This document shows positions 9,039 through 18,291 of a DNA stretch of 64,000 bases, in pieces. The translations under genes and the position numbers were made by a program. The notes beneath the pieces are model-generated. The model was given only the letters and a program-made list of their open reading frames with translations. It did not search any database and was not told the DNA's origin. The DNA is from Bifidobacterium actinocoloniiforme DSM 22766 (GTDB lineage Bacteria > Actinomycetota > Actinomycetes > Actinomycetales > Bifidobacteriaceae), in contig NZ_CP011786.1 in NCBI RefSeq assembly GCF_001263395.1, positions 1,488,001-1,552,000 of the forward strand, in the 5' to 3' direction. How positions within the stretch are numbered: position 1 is the first letter of the stretch; each line of letters opens with the position of its first letter.

Positions 9039-10418
9039 TCAGAGCACGCGGTGGCCGGCGGCGATGATGGTTTGAGGGGTGTAGGTGAGCGGGTCCAAGA
9101 GAAGGAGATCGGCGGCGTAAGCGGGGGCGAGCAGGCCCAGGGGCGCGCCGGTGATGGTGTTGGGGCGGTCCAGGCCCAGGGCGCGTGCGGGGGTCAGGGT
9201 GGCCGCTTCGACAGCTTCTGGGGCGCTCAGGCCGATGGCTTGCACCGCCCGGCGGACGGCCACGTCCAGGGTGAGCGTGGAGCCGGCGATGGCACCGTTT
9301 GAGACGAGACGGGCGTGGCCATCCCGTACCTCCACATCAAGCGATCCCAGCTTATAGGCGCCGTCGGGGCAGCCTGTGGCCTCCATCGCGTCGGTGATGA
9401 GCGCGATTCTGTGGGGGAAGAGATGGAAGGCGAGCCGTACAACCGGGTCTTGCACGTGGAAGCCGTCGTTGATGAGCTCGGCGGTCACGCGCGAATCCTC
9501 CAAGGCTGCCGGAATCGGTCCTGGTTCGCGGTGGTGGATGCCATTCATGGCGTTGAAGATGTGAGTCAAGACGCGGGCTCCAGCGTCGAAAGCTTGCTGG
9601 GTTCGCGCGTAGTCGGCATCGCAGTGGCCCACGGCAGGGACCACCCTGGCGCCCGCCAGTCGCCCGATGGCCTCCATGCCGTGCGCGCGCTCCGGGGCTA
9701 TCGTCACCTGGCGAATGCAACCGTCCGCCGCCTGCAAGAGCTGGTCTACCGCCGCTGGCTCTGGGTCGCGCAGGCAGGCTGGGTCATGTGCGCCCTTGCG
9801 GGCCAGGGCGATGAACGGACCCTCCAGGTGGGCGCCCAGAATGTCTGAACGGACACTCATGGCCTGGCGCACTTCAGCCAGGTTGGCGCACATCACGTCT
9901 AGCGGGTTCGTAATCAGGCTGAGTACCTGCCGGGTGGTGCCGTGGACCATATGCCCGGCGCGGGCGGTGCGGATGGCCTCGGCGCCGTCGTCAAAGGAGG
10001 ACTGCCAGGCCCCGTGGGAGTGAATGTCGATGAACCCGGGCGTCAGGAGCCGACCGCTGGCATTAATGAAAGCGCAGCCGTCCCTTTGCTGGGTCACTGG
10101 AGCGCCGGGGGTGGGGTTTCCGCCGCAGGCGCAGGCGCTTGCGTCTGCATTCGCTCCTGCGCTTTCGCCGGATTCTGCGCCAGCCGATGCCGCTGCGACG
10201 GGAACAGGTGGCAGCCCGAGCCCCCGTAGGGCTGAGTCCAGCCTGGAGCGTCCCTGACCTACGCTGTGAATCACTCCGCCTGTGGCGATGACCCAGGCTT
10301 GCCCGCGTCGTCCTCGCGCGTCAACCTGCTCCGCGTCATAGATGACGGTCGGTTGGGCGGGCGATCGGAGGACCTGCTCGATTCGCTCGCCTTCGCTCCT
10401 GAACGATGTGCTTGTCAT
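9039..10418 (-). CDS. nagA: N-acetylglucosamine-6-phosphate deacetylase
   Basis: This enzyme removes acetate from GlcNAc-6-phosphate to give glucosamine-6-phosphate, the substrate of the adjacent nagB product. Metal and catalytic motifs are GFIDIHSHG, HLEGPFI, AVGHCDADY and ALITDAMEATG, the last containing the catalytic aspartate. The protein is 459 aa, longer than typical NagA (about 380-400). The excess includes an N-terminal extension and an Ala/Gly/Ser-rich stretch at about residues 70-115, between the small beta domain and the barrel. ATG 10418 follows AGGAGG. It is the last gene of a minus-strand ROK kinase-nagB-nagA set. Confidence 0.93.
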   Translation of the reverse strand: MTSTSFRSEGERIEQVLRSPAQPTVIYDAEQVDARGRRGQAWVIATGGVIHSVGQGRSRLDSALRGLGLPPVPVAAASAGAESGESAGANADASACACGGNPTPGAPVTQQRDGCAFINASGRLLTPGFIDIHSHGAWQSSFDDGAEAIRTARAGHMVHGTTRQVLSLITNPLDVMCANLAEVRQAMSVRSDILGAHLEGPFIALARKGAHDPACLRDPEPAAVDQLLQAADGCIRQVTIAPERAHGMEAIGRLAGARVVPAVGHCDADYARTQQAFDAGARVLTHIFNAMNGIHHREPGPIPAALEDSRVTAELINDGFHVQDPVVRLAFHLFPHRIALITDAMEATGCPDGAYKLGSLDVEVRDGHARLVSNGAIAGSTLTLDVAVRRAVQAIGLSAPEAVEAATLTPARALGLDRPNTITGAPLGLLAPAYAADLLLLDPLTYTPQTIIAAGHRVL

Positions 10419-10609
10419 GATGTCCGCCCTCCTGCGCGTCCCGCCGATTGCGGCTTGCGCCGCCCACTGCCTCGGCGCGACAGCCCTCATGCGGGCCTAC
10501 CGCGCCGAGGCTCTGTTTACTCCACGGCTACGCCGACATTCCTATTGTCCTCGGATATTGTGCGGCAGATGCTCTCAGGTTCAAGCGCCCGCCTCGCAGC
10601 CAGGGAACC

Positions 10610-11398
10610 TCAGATGCCCTGCCAGGCAGGCTTGTTGGCGTAGGCCCACTTGTAGTAGTCGCGGTTACGTAGCCGGGAGGCGGCCGCCTCGTCGATGATG
10701 ACCGTGGCGTGAGGATGAAGCTGGAGGGCTGAGGCTGGGCAGAAGGAGGAGATGCCACCCTCCACCGTCTCTGCGACCGCTTCCGCCTTGCCGGCGCCGA
10801 AAGCCAGGAGGATTAGCTGCCGGGCCTTCAAGATGGTGCCGATGCCCTGGGTGATGCAATGGGTGGGCACCTGATTGATGTCGCCGTCGAAGAAGCGGGC
10901 GTTGTCGATGCGGGTCTGTTCGGTCAGCGTTTTGATGCGGGTGCCCGAAGCCAGTGAGGAGCCAGGTTCGTTGAAGCCGATATGCCCGTCGGTCCCGATG
11001 CCCAGGATCTGCAGGTCCACGCCGCCCGCGGCCTTGATGGCCTCATCGTACTGGCGTCCGGCCTCCGCGATGGTCTTCAAGTCGCCGTTGGGCACATGTA
11101 CCTTGGCTGGGTCCAGTCCTAGCGGCTCCACGACGGTCCGTTCAATCGTCGATCGGTAGGACTGGGGGTGGGCTGGGTCCAGTCCTGCGTATTCATCCAG
11201 AGCGAACCCACGCACCTGTAAAACGTCTATGCCCTCGTCCTGCACTTTGGCGGCCAGGGCCCGGTAGGCGGCCAGGGGGCTTGAACCGGTGGCCAGGCCC
11301 AGCACGCAGTCAGGCTTGGTTTGAATGAGCCGGGCGGCGCAGTCGGCGTAGATACGGCCAGCTTCGTCCTCGGTTTTGGCGATGATCACTTCGGTCAT
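10610..11398 (-). CDS. nagB: Glucosamine-6-phosphate deaminase
   Basis: This enzyme converts glucosamine-6-phosphate to fructose-6-phosphate and ammonia. Family motifs are GLATGSSPLAAYRAL near the N terminus, the catalytic-region LDEYAGLDPAHPQSY and GIGTDGHIGFNEPGSS. At 262 aa it has the expected length. ATG 11398 is preceded by AAGGAG at normal spacing. It lies between the ROK kinase (gap 91 bases) and nagA (gap 191 bases) on the same strand. The CTCAGGTTC/GAACCTCAG inverted repeat at 10574-10613 overlaps its 3' end and might moderate read-through into nagA. Confidence 0.95.
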   Translation of the reverse strand: MTEVIIAKTEDEAGRIYADCAARLIQTKPDCVLGLATGSSPLAAYRALAAKVQDEGIDVLQVRGFALDEYAGLDPAHPQSYRSTIERTVVEPLGLDPAKVHVPNGDLKTIAEAGRQYDEAIKAAGGVDLQILGIGTDGHIGFNEPGSSLASGTRIKTLTEQTRIDNARFFDGDINQVPTHCITQGIGTILKARQLILLAFGAGKAEAVAETVEGGISSFCPASALQLHPHATVIIDEAAASRLRNRDYYKWAYANKPAWQGI

Positions 11399-11489
11399 GA
11401 TGTGCTCCTTACTTGGGGTTTGCGCATCCCCTGCGCTCGCTGTGTTTACGTTAATGGGCAAGGCTGGTCGGGCCCAGCCTTTGATTGGG

Positions 11490-12533
11490 TTATGGCTCTT
11501 GCTCTGGGCGGATTTGCGGCTCAGGCTCTGGGCCGTGGCTGGCCTTGGGGCTTGCGCCGGGTCGCTGGCGGCTCTGCGCGGCCCCGGCTAGCGCTGCTCC
11601 AACCGCGCCGATGCGTTGATTGGACCCCACCATCCGCAGGCGGGCCGGCAGGTTCAGGAATGAGACGAAACGGCTGGTTTTCCCCCGTGCGGTCAGCTCA
11701 GCTTTGACCAGGTCCAGGAGGGCGGGGCCGGTCTTGGTCACGCCACCGCCCAGGATGATGGCATCCGGGTCCAGGGTCGCCCCCGCAATCTGCACGGCTG
11801 TCGCTATGCCGGAGATGACCGTGTTCAAAGCCTCCCGGGCGTCAGCCTGGCCTGCTTTGGCTTTCTCGATAATATCGGGCAGGGGAGGGTCGGCCTGAGG
11901 CCAATGGGCTTGGATGGCGGCTCCGGAAGCCACGGTTTCCAGGCAGCCGTGCTGGCCGCACTTGCAAGGCAGGGAGTGAGAATCCACTGGGATATGCCCG
12001 ATTTCACCAGCGTAACCGGTGGCGCCGTGCATGATTCTCCCGTCTTGGATGATGCTGGAACCTAAGCCGGTGCCCAAGTTGATGAAGACCACGCAGGGCA
12101 GGTCGAGCCCCTGACTGGCGCCCAGGGCTGCTGCGTTCACGTCGTTTTCGACCAGGACTGGCATGTTCAGGGCCGCTTGGGCCTGCGCTCCTAGGTCCAT
12201 CCGCCGTATGGACAGGTTCACGGCTTCGCTCACCAAACCTCGGGCACTGTCCACCAGGCCGGGAATCCCGATTCCCAGGCTGGCCGTGGAGGGCGAGGCC
12301 TGGTCGGTTCCCCTGGCCTGCCTGATTTGGGTCAGGAGCGAATGGGTTACGTTGACCACGTCTTCGAGCACGGATTGATTGCCTTGGTGGCTGTCCTGCC
12401 GGCAAAAGGCGACGACGCGATCTGATTCGTCCAGGGCTACGCCTTCGATTTTGGTGCCGCCCACGTCGATGCCCAGGCGAAGGCCTGGTTTAATGGTTGC
12501 CGTCGCTTTGCTTGATTGGAGCGCCTCCGTCAT
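11490..12533 (-). CDS. ROK-family sugar kinase (N-acetylglucosamine kinase or glucokinase)
   Basis: This 347-residue ROK protein has the ATP-binding start LRLGIDVGGTKIEGVAL, the catalytic VENDVNAAALG and the zinc-binding CKCGQHGCLE. There is no N-terminal helix-turn-helix, so it is a kinase rather than a NagC-type repressor. Being first in the unit with nagB and nagA, phosphorylation of GlcNAc is the likeliest role, though ROK glucokinases look very similar. GGGAGGG precedes ATG 12533. The C-terminal 40 residues are Gln/Pro/Glu-rich and probably disordered. Confidence 0.85.
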   Translation of the reverse strand: MTEALQSSKATATIKPGLRLGIDVGGTKIEGVALDESDRVVAFCRQDSHQGNQSVLEDVVNVTHSLLTQIRQARGTDQASPSTASLGIGIPGLVDSARGLVSEAVNLSIRRMDLGAQAQAALNMPVLVENDVNAAALGASQGLDLPCVVFINLGTGLGSSIIQDGRIMHGATGYAGEIGHIPVDSHSLPCKCGQHGCLETVASGAAIQAHWPQADPPLPDIIEKAKAGQADAREALNTVISGIATAVQIAGATLDPDAIILGGGVTKTGPALLDLVKAELTARGKTSRFVSFLNLPARLRMVGSNQRIGAVGAALAGAAQSRQRPGASPKASHGPEPEPQIRPEQEP

Positions 12534-12611
12534 CGCCGTCCCTCCCTCGGTTGGCCCGTCTAGAGCGCCTCGGACTGCCGAAACCGCTACTTTTCTCAGA
12601 CTAGCACCAAT

Positions 12612-12630
12612 TAGTAAACTATCTATACTA
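12612..12630 (-). promoter_or_regulatory. Inverted repeat upstream of the nag genes, possible operator
   Basis: TAGTA and TACTA are separated by 9 bases in an AT-rich patch of otherwise GC-rich DNA, 79 bases upstream of the ROK kinase start. It is a reasonable site for the nag regulator, which is not encoded in the window. No other feature was seen in 12534-12697. Confidence 0.35.
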
Positions 12631-12697
12631 TTTTGCAGCCCGCTACTTCCGGGCCTCGTGGGGCAGGCTTACTGCCGTTTCGTTGGTGCTGGCGGTG

Positions 12698-12727
12698 TTG
12701 GGCGAAATCCCCGCTAGCTGCTACACT
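12698..12727 (+). promoter_or_regulatory. Probable tRNA-Gly promoter
   Basis: TTGGGC and TACACT are separated by 18 bases, ending 53 bases before the mature tRNA start. Confidence 0.4.
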
Positions 12728-12780
12728 ACGTAACGTGCGTCCGGCTCCGTCGGTGTCAATCCGGCTGGCCAAGACAGCAC

Positions 12781-12851
12781 GCGGGCGTAGTTCATCGGTA
12801 GAATGGCAGCTTCCCAAGCTTCAGAGGCGGGTTCGACTCCCGTCGCCCGCT
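12781..12851 (+). tRNA. tRNA-Gly (anticodon CCC)
   Basis: The acceptor stem GCGGGCG (12781-12787) pairs with CGCCCGC (12844-12850), leaving discriminator T at 12851. The D-arm GTTCATCGGTAGAA, the anticodon loop TTCCCAA (anticodon 12813-12815) and the T-arm GGTTCGACTCC are all present. One C/T mismatch sits in the anticodon stem. No CCA is encoded. Confidence 0.95.
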
Positions 12852-13341
12852 CTCGGGGAATCGTTGGAATCTCAAGGAAGACAATCCGTAAGAACAGCTA
12901 ATGGTGTGCTTATCCCTTCTGAGGTGTATGGGACCTTACGGTTGAGGCATTCGCCGCCAAAGGGGAGCGTCGTGGCACGAAGCGCGGATGGAGCAGCTGC
13001 TCGCGGCTGTGTAGAGCATACCATAAGTCGCCCGATCCGCCCGTGCTAAAAAGTTAAACCTTTCCTCGCTGGCGTCGGTGGGGGTCGCGCAGCGGCTTGG
13101 GGCCGTGGTGGGCGCGTCGCCATTCCCTTTGGCTCCCGCGAAGCCAAGTCCCCGGGGTGAAGTGTGCCGTCAGTGGGTAAGGCAATGACGTGAACTCCTT
13201 TCGCGAGGTGGTTTGTGATGCTCACTCCGTCCGGCATGACTATTGTCGTCGTGATGAAGGGGTTCGCCGCCTTGCATGGGTTGGTGTCGGTTGCGGCCGG
13301 TAAAAAGTAAGGAGGGGTATAGGGGCGAGCGAATATGGGGG
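12852..13341. other. 490-base intergenic region downstream of tRNA-Gly
   Basis: No gene, tRNA or mobile-element boundary was recognised. A T-poor, GC-rich patch with imperfect dyads occupies about 13070-13170. AGGAGG occurs at 13310-13315 but has no start codon at the normal distance. An open frame on the minus strand (13046-13351) lacks recognisable content. Because tRNA 3' ends often serve as integration sites, direct repeats of the tRNA end were looked for and not found. Confidence 0.4.
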
Positions 13342-14982
13342 GTGAGGGCATTGGGAACGCAGGGAGAAGCAGGGGAATCCGGCGACGAGCGGCTGGCGGG
13401 GCAGCAGCAGCCGGCCGAGCAGGAAGCGCGGCAGGCGCCGGAGATGGTTGGCCGTGAGCAAGCGCGGCCGCAGCCTATCGAGCAAACGCGACCGCAGTGC
13501 GGGGCTCAAGCTGAGCCGCAGCCTATGCGGCAGCCGACGCAGTCTGCACAGCAGTTTGGTCAGCCGACTCAGCAAGGGGCGCAATTCGCCCAGCAGCCAA
13601 CTGCGCAATTCGCCGGTCAGCCGACCCAGCAATTCGCCCAGGAGCCGGTGGAGCCGCCAGCGCCGGCGGCTAAGCCCAGGCGCAGTCCGGTGCCCTGGAT
13701 TATCGGCGGGGTGGCGGTCGTGGTGGTACTGGCGTTAGGGCTCATTCTGCCCAACCTGGAGACCATTGGTATAGTACTGGGGCTAGGTCCCAAGAATCCA
13801 ATCGCGGTGACCCTGGAATCCTTCCGCAAACTGCCGGACGCCTCCTCGGCGCGAATCAAACTGAGCGTAGGGTCGGGCGATGACTTCTCCCTGGAGGGCT
13901 ACTACCAGCTGGGGAGCTCCACCGATAAGTCGGTGGCGGACTTCACCGTGAAGGCGGACGATTACCGGGGGCGGCTGCTGCTGTTGGATAACGGCCTGTA
14001 CGCCGGCGGGGATGGACAGTACGTCTACATGGACGGCTTGGATGTGCGCTCCGAGCTGCAGGATGTGGACTTTACCTGTCTGCCGGACAAAACCGATGCC
14101 TCCACCTGCTTTGATGGAGACTCCCTGCTCGAATTGGAGCAGAACCTGATTCGTGACGGACATTGGAACACAAGCGCCGCGCAAAGCGAGTTTATGCGCT
14201 CCTCCGAGCGGCTGCACGCCGCCCATAGGGGCGAACTCAAGCGAGGGAAGGACAAGACCACCGACACGCAGCCCCAAATGGACACGATACAGCGGCAAGG
14301 GCAGGAAGTGCTGACCAGGTTTGTGGCAAAAACGCTGGAAGACAAGGACACGCAGGGCAAGGTGTTCCCCGAGCAGAGCAGCCACCGTGAGGACAGCGGC
14401 AGCAGGTTGGAATACACGCTAGACACCGAGCAGCTGGTGCGCGTGTTCAGCCGGTACATGCTTGATTCCAAGGGGGACTACCCTGAGTTGCGCGCTTATA
14501 TCGACGACCAGCTAGGCTCAGCGGGGGGCTCTTATGACAAGCTGTTCTCTGCGGGCAGCCGTTACCGGGATGGCGGCGAAGCCGACGAGAAGCGGCTGCC
14601 GATAATCCTGCGCCTCAACAGGGACAGGACGATTAAATCGATTCGGTGTGACGCCAAGGGCGGGATGGGCTTTGAGCTTGACGTATCCGACGTGAACCGG
14701 GTCAAGACGGATGACGGCGATTTGGAAGCGTTCGCGCGCAAGGCACGTGAGGGGCAGTCGCTCAAGGGATTGGGGAAGCTGCTGCGCAGTTTGGGCTCGA
14801 ACGATGGTTGGCGGGGCCGGTGGGGCGGTGAGTCGGATTCTGATTCCGGGTTCGGCTCCGACTCGGATTCGGGCTCGGACGGGGACGATCCAGGCCAGGA
14901 CGATTCCAACGCTGCCAGCAGCGACCTGCAGCGTTCGGTCTATAGCTCGATGGCTTTATTGCGGTATCGTGGGTTGGTATGA
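13342..14982 (+). CDS. Unknown membrane-anchored protein with Gln/Pro-rich N-terminal repeats
   Basis: The function is not recognised. The protein is about 546 aa with a three-part plan. Residues 1-115 are a low-complexity Gln/Pro/Ala segment with repeated QPTQ units (QPTQSAQQF, QPTQQGAQF, QPTQQFAQ). One transmembrane helix follows at about 117-137 (WIIGGVAVVVVLALGLIL). A soluble domain of roughly 360 residues is next, then a Ser/Asp/Gly-rich tail (DSDSGFGSDSDSG). The topology suggests a cytoplasmic N terminus and an external domain. The extracellular part includes an EGYYQLGSSTDKSVADFTV segment that looks LppX- or lipoprotein-like in pattern only. The start is uncertain: GTG 13342 was chosen, and TTG 13351 is also possible. 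Its stop overlaps the hydrolase start (ATGA). Confidence 0.65.
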   Translation: MRALGTQGEAGESGDERLAGQQQPAEQEARQAPEMVGREQARPQPIEQTRPQCGAQAEPQPMRQPTQSAQQFGQPTQQGAQFAQQPTAQFAGQPTQQFAQEPVEPPAPAAKPRRSPVPWIIGGVAVVVVLALGLILPNLETIGIVLGLGPKNPIAVTLESFRKLPDASSARIKLSVGSGDDFSLEGYYQLGSSTDKSVADFTVKADDYRGRLLLLDNGLYAGGDGQYVYMDGLDVRSELQDVDFTCLPDKTDASTCFDGDSLLELEQNLIRDGHWNTSAAQSEFMRSSERLHAAHRGELKRGKDKTTDTQPQMDTIQRQGQEVLTRFVAKTLEDKDTQGKVFPEQSSHREDSGSRLEYTLDTEQLVRVFSRYMLDSKGDYPELRAYIDDQLGSAGGSYDKLFSAGSRYRDGGEADEKRLPIILRLNRDRTIKSIRCDAKGGMGFELDVSDVNRVKTDDGDLEAFARKAREGQSLKGLGKLLRSLGSNDGWRGRWGGESDSDSGFGSDSDSGSDGDDPGQDDSNAASSDLQRSVYSSMALLRYRGLV

Positions 14983-15710
14983 GCATGGACAATGATGACG
15001 AGCCTGTGGCTCCCGGCAGTGTGGGCGAGCCTCAACATGTGGATATAGTCAAGTATTCGCGCAAAGATGGCCGTTCCAACCCGCGCCGTCCGCTCTTTCT
15101 GCTGCTCCACGGCTGGGGCTCCAACGAGGAGGACATAGCCGACCTGATGCGCTACGTGGCGCCGTACAACGACTACGCCTCCCTGCGCGCGTCAATGACC
15201 GTGCCCGGCTCCGAGCGCGGCATGTTCGGCCCTGGTTACACCTGGTTCCACCGCTCCTTGCCCCAGGGCGAGGACCTGGACCGGGACGGCCTCGCGGCGG
15301 CTACGGCCGTCGACGAGTGGGTGCGGGCCAACCTGTCCGACGAGCGCGAAGTGGTGACGATGGGATTCTCCCAGGGAGGTATGCTGGCCGCCCATCTCCT
15401 GCGCATTAATCCGGAGCGTTACCGGGCGGCGATCAGCCTGTCAGGTTTCCTGGCGCCCGGCTTGGTCCCCGACAGCGCGCCTGCGGACAATAGGCTAGCG
15501 GACATGGAAAAACCGGTGTTCCACGGTTACGGTACCGCCGACCAGGTGGTGGCGCCCTACGAGGCGCGTGCTTTTGACGCTTGGCTGGACGAGCACACCT
15601 GGCTGCGCTCGCGCTCCTACGACGGGCTGGACCACGCGGTCAGCCAGGCCGAGCTGAGCGACATCCGCCAGTGGCTCTCCGACATCGACGTGACGTCCGG
15701 CCTCATGTAG
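14979..15710 (+). CDS. Alpha/beta hydrolase, phospholipase/carboxylesterase family
   Basis: This 243-residue serine hydrolase opens with LFLLLHGWGSNEEDIADLM, the oxyanion-hole region of Abhydrolase_2 esterases. It carries the nucleophile elbow GFSQGGM (about Ser131), an acid at GYGTADQ and a catalytic histidine in DHAVSQ. The substrate is not predictable. Members act on acyl or lysophospholipid esters. Its ATG overlaps the stop of the preceding membrane-protein gene by four bases, so the pair is translationally coupled. Confidence 0.85.
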   Translation: MSMDNDDEPVAPGSVGEPQHVDIVKYSRKDGRSNPRRPLFLLLHGWGSNEEDIADLMRYVAPYNDYASLRASMTVPGSERGMFGPGYTWFHRSLPQGEDLDRDGLAAATAVDEWVRANLSDEREVVTMGFSQGGMLAAHLLRINPERYRAAISLSGFLAPGLVPDSAPADNRLADMEKPVFHGYGTADQVVAPYEARAFDAWLDEHTWLRSRSYDGLDHAVSQAELSDIRQWLSDIDVTSGLM

Positions 15711-15749
15711 GAGTTCGTGCCAGACCCCGTCTCCGCCAGGCCTTCACGC

Positions 15750-17969
15750 TTACACCATCGAGTCGGTATCCACCTGCATCACGTACACGTTGCGGCGCAG
15801 GTCGCGCGCCTGCCCGCGCGAGATTTCGCCCGCTTCCACCATGTCTTGGATGACTGAGAGCTCCACCGTGTAGCCCTCGCTCTTGACTTCCTCCACCGAT
15901 TCGCGGATTTTTGGCGTCTCACCGAACTCGGTCCTGCCTTCGGCGGAGGATTCGATCAGCTGGTGGTTGATGATCGTGGCGAGCAGGTCCTCGGTCTTGT
16001 ACCGACCCTTACCCAGCTCCGCGTACAACTGCTCGACCACGTGGTGGTTCAGGTCGGCCTGGATCTGCCGCCCCGCCAGGAACACCTCGTTATCGGAGAT
16101 CTTGGGTGTCACATGCCGCAGTCGGTGAATCAGGTGCCGAGCCAGCCCTTGCGCCCGGCGCACGGCTATGTGCAGGTGCCACTTGAACTCGCTGCCCTGG
16201 TCCAGGTGGGCCAGCGAGTTGGTGATGTGGTCCAGAATCGTGGAAGCGGCCTGTTCGCGCGATTCCTGGGAGTAAGTGGGCTCCTGCTGCCTGTCCCCGC
16301 CGGGTTCGGCGTTGCCGTGAGCCTCGCCGTCTGCGCCCTCGTGGCCATTTCGGCCGCCGGATTCGTCTGATGCCGCGCTGTTCCTGGTCCGCGCCCCCTT
16401 TGCCGTCATCCCCGCGGGCCCTTGTGACGCAGCGTTTTGGCTGGCCCTGTCCTCTTCCCGCTGGATGCTGTCGAGCTCGGCCTCCATGTAGTCGCGTTCC
16501 CATTGCAGCGTCTGCAATTGCAGGGCCTGCGGCTCTTGCGGGTTGTAAGCGCCGATCTGCGATTTCATCCGCGCTATCCGCTGGTTGTACAGCGTGATGA
16601 CATGCTGCACTGCCAGCCGGTTGGAGTCGTCCGCCCGGCTGGACAGCTCCTCCACCGTCCGTCGCAGCACCTCGATCGACTTCTCGACTTTGGGCGCCTC
16701 AGGTCCGTTCTCCTTGGCGGGCGCCAGCAGGGGCAGCCCGAAGTTGGCCAGCAGGAGGGTCACGATGATCACTCCTGCCGCCACGAATATCAGCTCGTTG
16801 CGCATGGGGAAGTCCGCGCCCGAGGCGAGCGTGTAGGGGATGGTGAGCACCAGGGAGAGCGTGATGGTGCCTTTGGGCCCGCCCAGGGTCATCACCGCGG
16901 CCGAGCGCAGGCGGCGCTTGTTCATCGGTATCCGCTTGCCAGTGCCAGGGTCGGTGGCGAAGTAGAGCACCCCGGCCACCCAGACGAACCTCACTGCGAT
17001 TACGGTGCAAGACACCAGCGCGATGGCGGCCAGCAGGGTGGGGTTGCCCACCTTTCGATCCCCCCAGGAAGTCATGATCGCCGAGGGCAGCAGTATTCCA
17101 AGGATGATGAACACCGCGCCATTGAGACCGAAGGAGAGCACCTTCCATACCGATGTGGACACGATGTTGGTTTTGGAGGTGTTGGGACCTACTCCCGTAT
17201 GGTCGAAGCGGATGAGCAGCCCAGTGGCCACGACGGCCAGCACGCCTGACACGTGCAGCCAGTTCTGGGCGGCCAGATAAATCAGGAAGGGCAGGAACAG
17301 CTCCATCAAGATGCGCGTGGTCATCGACTCCCAGCCCAAGCGGCGTGCGGTTTCGAAGACCCAGTTAGTCACCGGCCCCATGATCGCGCCGAAGGCGATG
17401 CCACCGATGAAGGAGGCCAGGAAGCTGCCCAGGGCGTGTACGGGCGAGAAGGCGCCGGTCACGGCGGTCAGGATGGCGAATTGGAAGCCGATGACGCCGG
17501 TGGCGTCGTTGAACAGCGACTCGCCGGCCAAGATGGAGCGCTGCCGTTTGCTCAAGTCGGCGTCTTCGCCGATCGAGGAGACGGCGACCGCGTCCGTGGG
17601 TCCCAGCGCCGCGCCCAAAGCGAGCGCTGCTGCCAGCGGGTACATAGGCCAGACGGCGTGAAGCAGCACCCCGACCATCAGCATGGTGAAGGCGGCCAGG
17701 CCAATCGCCAGCGACAGTGAGAGGTTGAGGCTTTTGAGCAGTTCGGGCTTGTCGATCGTGTGCGCCTCGTGGTAGAGCAGGGGCGCAATGAAGAGGACCA
17801 TGAACAGCTCCGGGTCGAGCTGCATGTGCGAAAACTCAGGAAGGAGGGCTAGCGCCGCCCCCAGCGCTATCTGCACCAGGGGCGTGGATATGCGCGGCAC
17901 GAACCGGCTCAGGAAGGATGAGACGACGACCGCCGCCATGATGGTGAGGATGAGCGTGAAAAGTTCCAC
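15750..17969 (-). CDS. Na+/H+ antiporter, CPA1 (NhaP-like) family
   Basis: This 739-residue protein should exchange sodium, or other monovalent cations, for protons and help pH and salt homeostasis. About residues 1-420 form the 12-13-helix transporter core. The paired-residue region reads ALGPTDAVAV, followed by LAGESLFNDATG, both hallmarks of CPA1 exchangers. The remaining 300 residues are cytoplasmic, charged and helical, longer than in most bacterial NhaP proteins, and may be regulatory. The start is GTG 17969 after GGAAAGG. The frame stays open upstream, but that stretch has no transporter sequence. It is divergent from the P2-type ATPase gene, and the two may share a stress-related promoter region. 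Confidence 0.88.
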   Translation of the reverse strand: MELFTLILTIMAAVVVSSFLSRFVPRISTPLVQIALGAALALLPEFSHMQLDPELFMVLFIAPLLYHEAHTIDKPELLKSLNLSLSLAIGLAAFTMLMVGVLLHAVWPMYPLAAALALGAALGPTDAVAVSSIGEDADLSKRQRSILAGESLFNDATGVIGFQFAILTAVTGAFSPVHALGSFLASFIGGIAFGAIMGPVTNWVFETARRLGWESMTTRILMELFLPFLIYLAAQNWLHVSGVLAVVATGLLIRFDHTGVGPNTSKTNIVSTSVWKVLSFGLNGAVFIILGILLPSAIMTSWGDRKVGNPTLLAAIALVSCTVIAVRFVWVAGVLYFATDPGTGKRIPMNKRRLRSAAVMTLGGPKGTITLSLVLTIPYTLASGADFPMRNELIFVAAGVIIVTLLLANFGLPLLAPAKENGPEAPKVEKSIEVLRRTVEELSSRADDSNRLAVQHVITLYNQRIARMKSQIGAYNPQEPQALQLQTLQWERDYMEAELDSIQREEDRASQNAASQGPAGMTAKGARTRNSAASDESGGRNGHEGADGEAHGNAEPGGDRQQEPTYSQESREQAASTILDHITNSLAHLDQGSEFKWHLHIAVRRAQGLARHLIHRLRHVTPKISDNEVFLAGRQIQADLNHHVVEQLYAELGKGRYKTEDLLATIINHQLIESSAEGRTEFGETPKIRESVEEVKSEGYTVELSVIQDMVEAGEISRGQARDLRRNVYVMQVDTDSMV

Positions 17970-18161
17970 GTGCCGCCTTTCCGTCGCTGGCCTCGGAGCC
18001 TGACCGCGCCGTGTTGTCTTGTTGTATCCCCTCGGTCCGCCGGCTGGCGAGCGTCCGCCCCGGGCGCGCGCGCCATCCGCGGACCGGGAGCGCATCCGGC
18101 TCACCCGATGAGGGGACGGCTGGTCAATGCGCGCAAGGTCCCCGCACCCGCCCTTATAAGC

Positions 18162-18190
18162 TTGCAGAATGCTCTTGTAACCATTATATG
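18162..18190 (+). promoter_or_regulatory. Probable promoter of the P2-type ATPase gene
   Basis: TTGCAG and TATATG are separated by 17 bases, about 100 bases before the proposed start codon. It lies in the 298-base gap between the divergent transport genes; nothing else was recognised there. Confidence 0.45.
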
Positions 18191-18291
18191 AAGGTGGGAA
18201 TAAGCATTCAGCGAATTCCGTTGTTCCTTCTGGTGCCTCATATAAGGCTAAATCAGCGAAACCGACCATGCAGAAAGGCCGGCGAAAAACC

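Noticed and set aside
12781-13341. Mobile element or prophage integrated at the tRNA-Gly 3' end
   Set aside because: No integrase gene or tRNA-end duplication was seen, and flanking genes are ordinary.
13046-13351. 101-residue minus-strand frame downstream of tRNA-Gly
   Set aside because: Pro/Ala-rich composition, no ribosome site and no motif; retained only as intergenic sequence.
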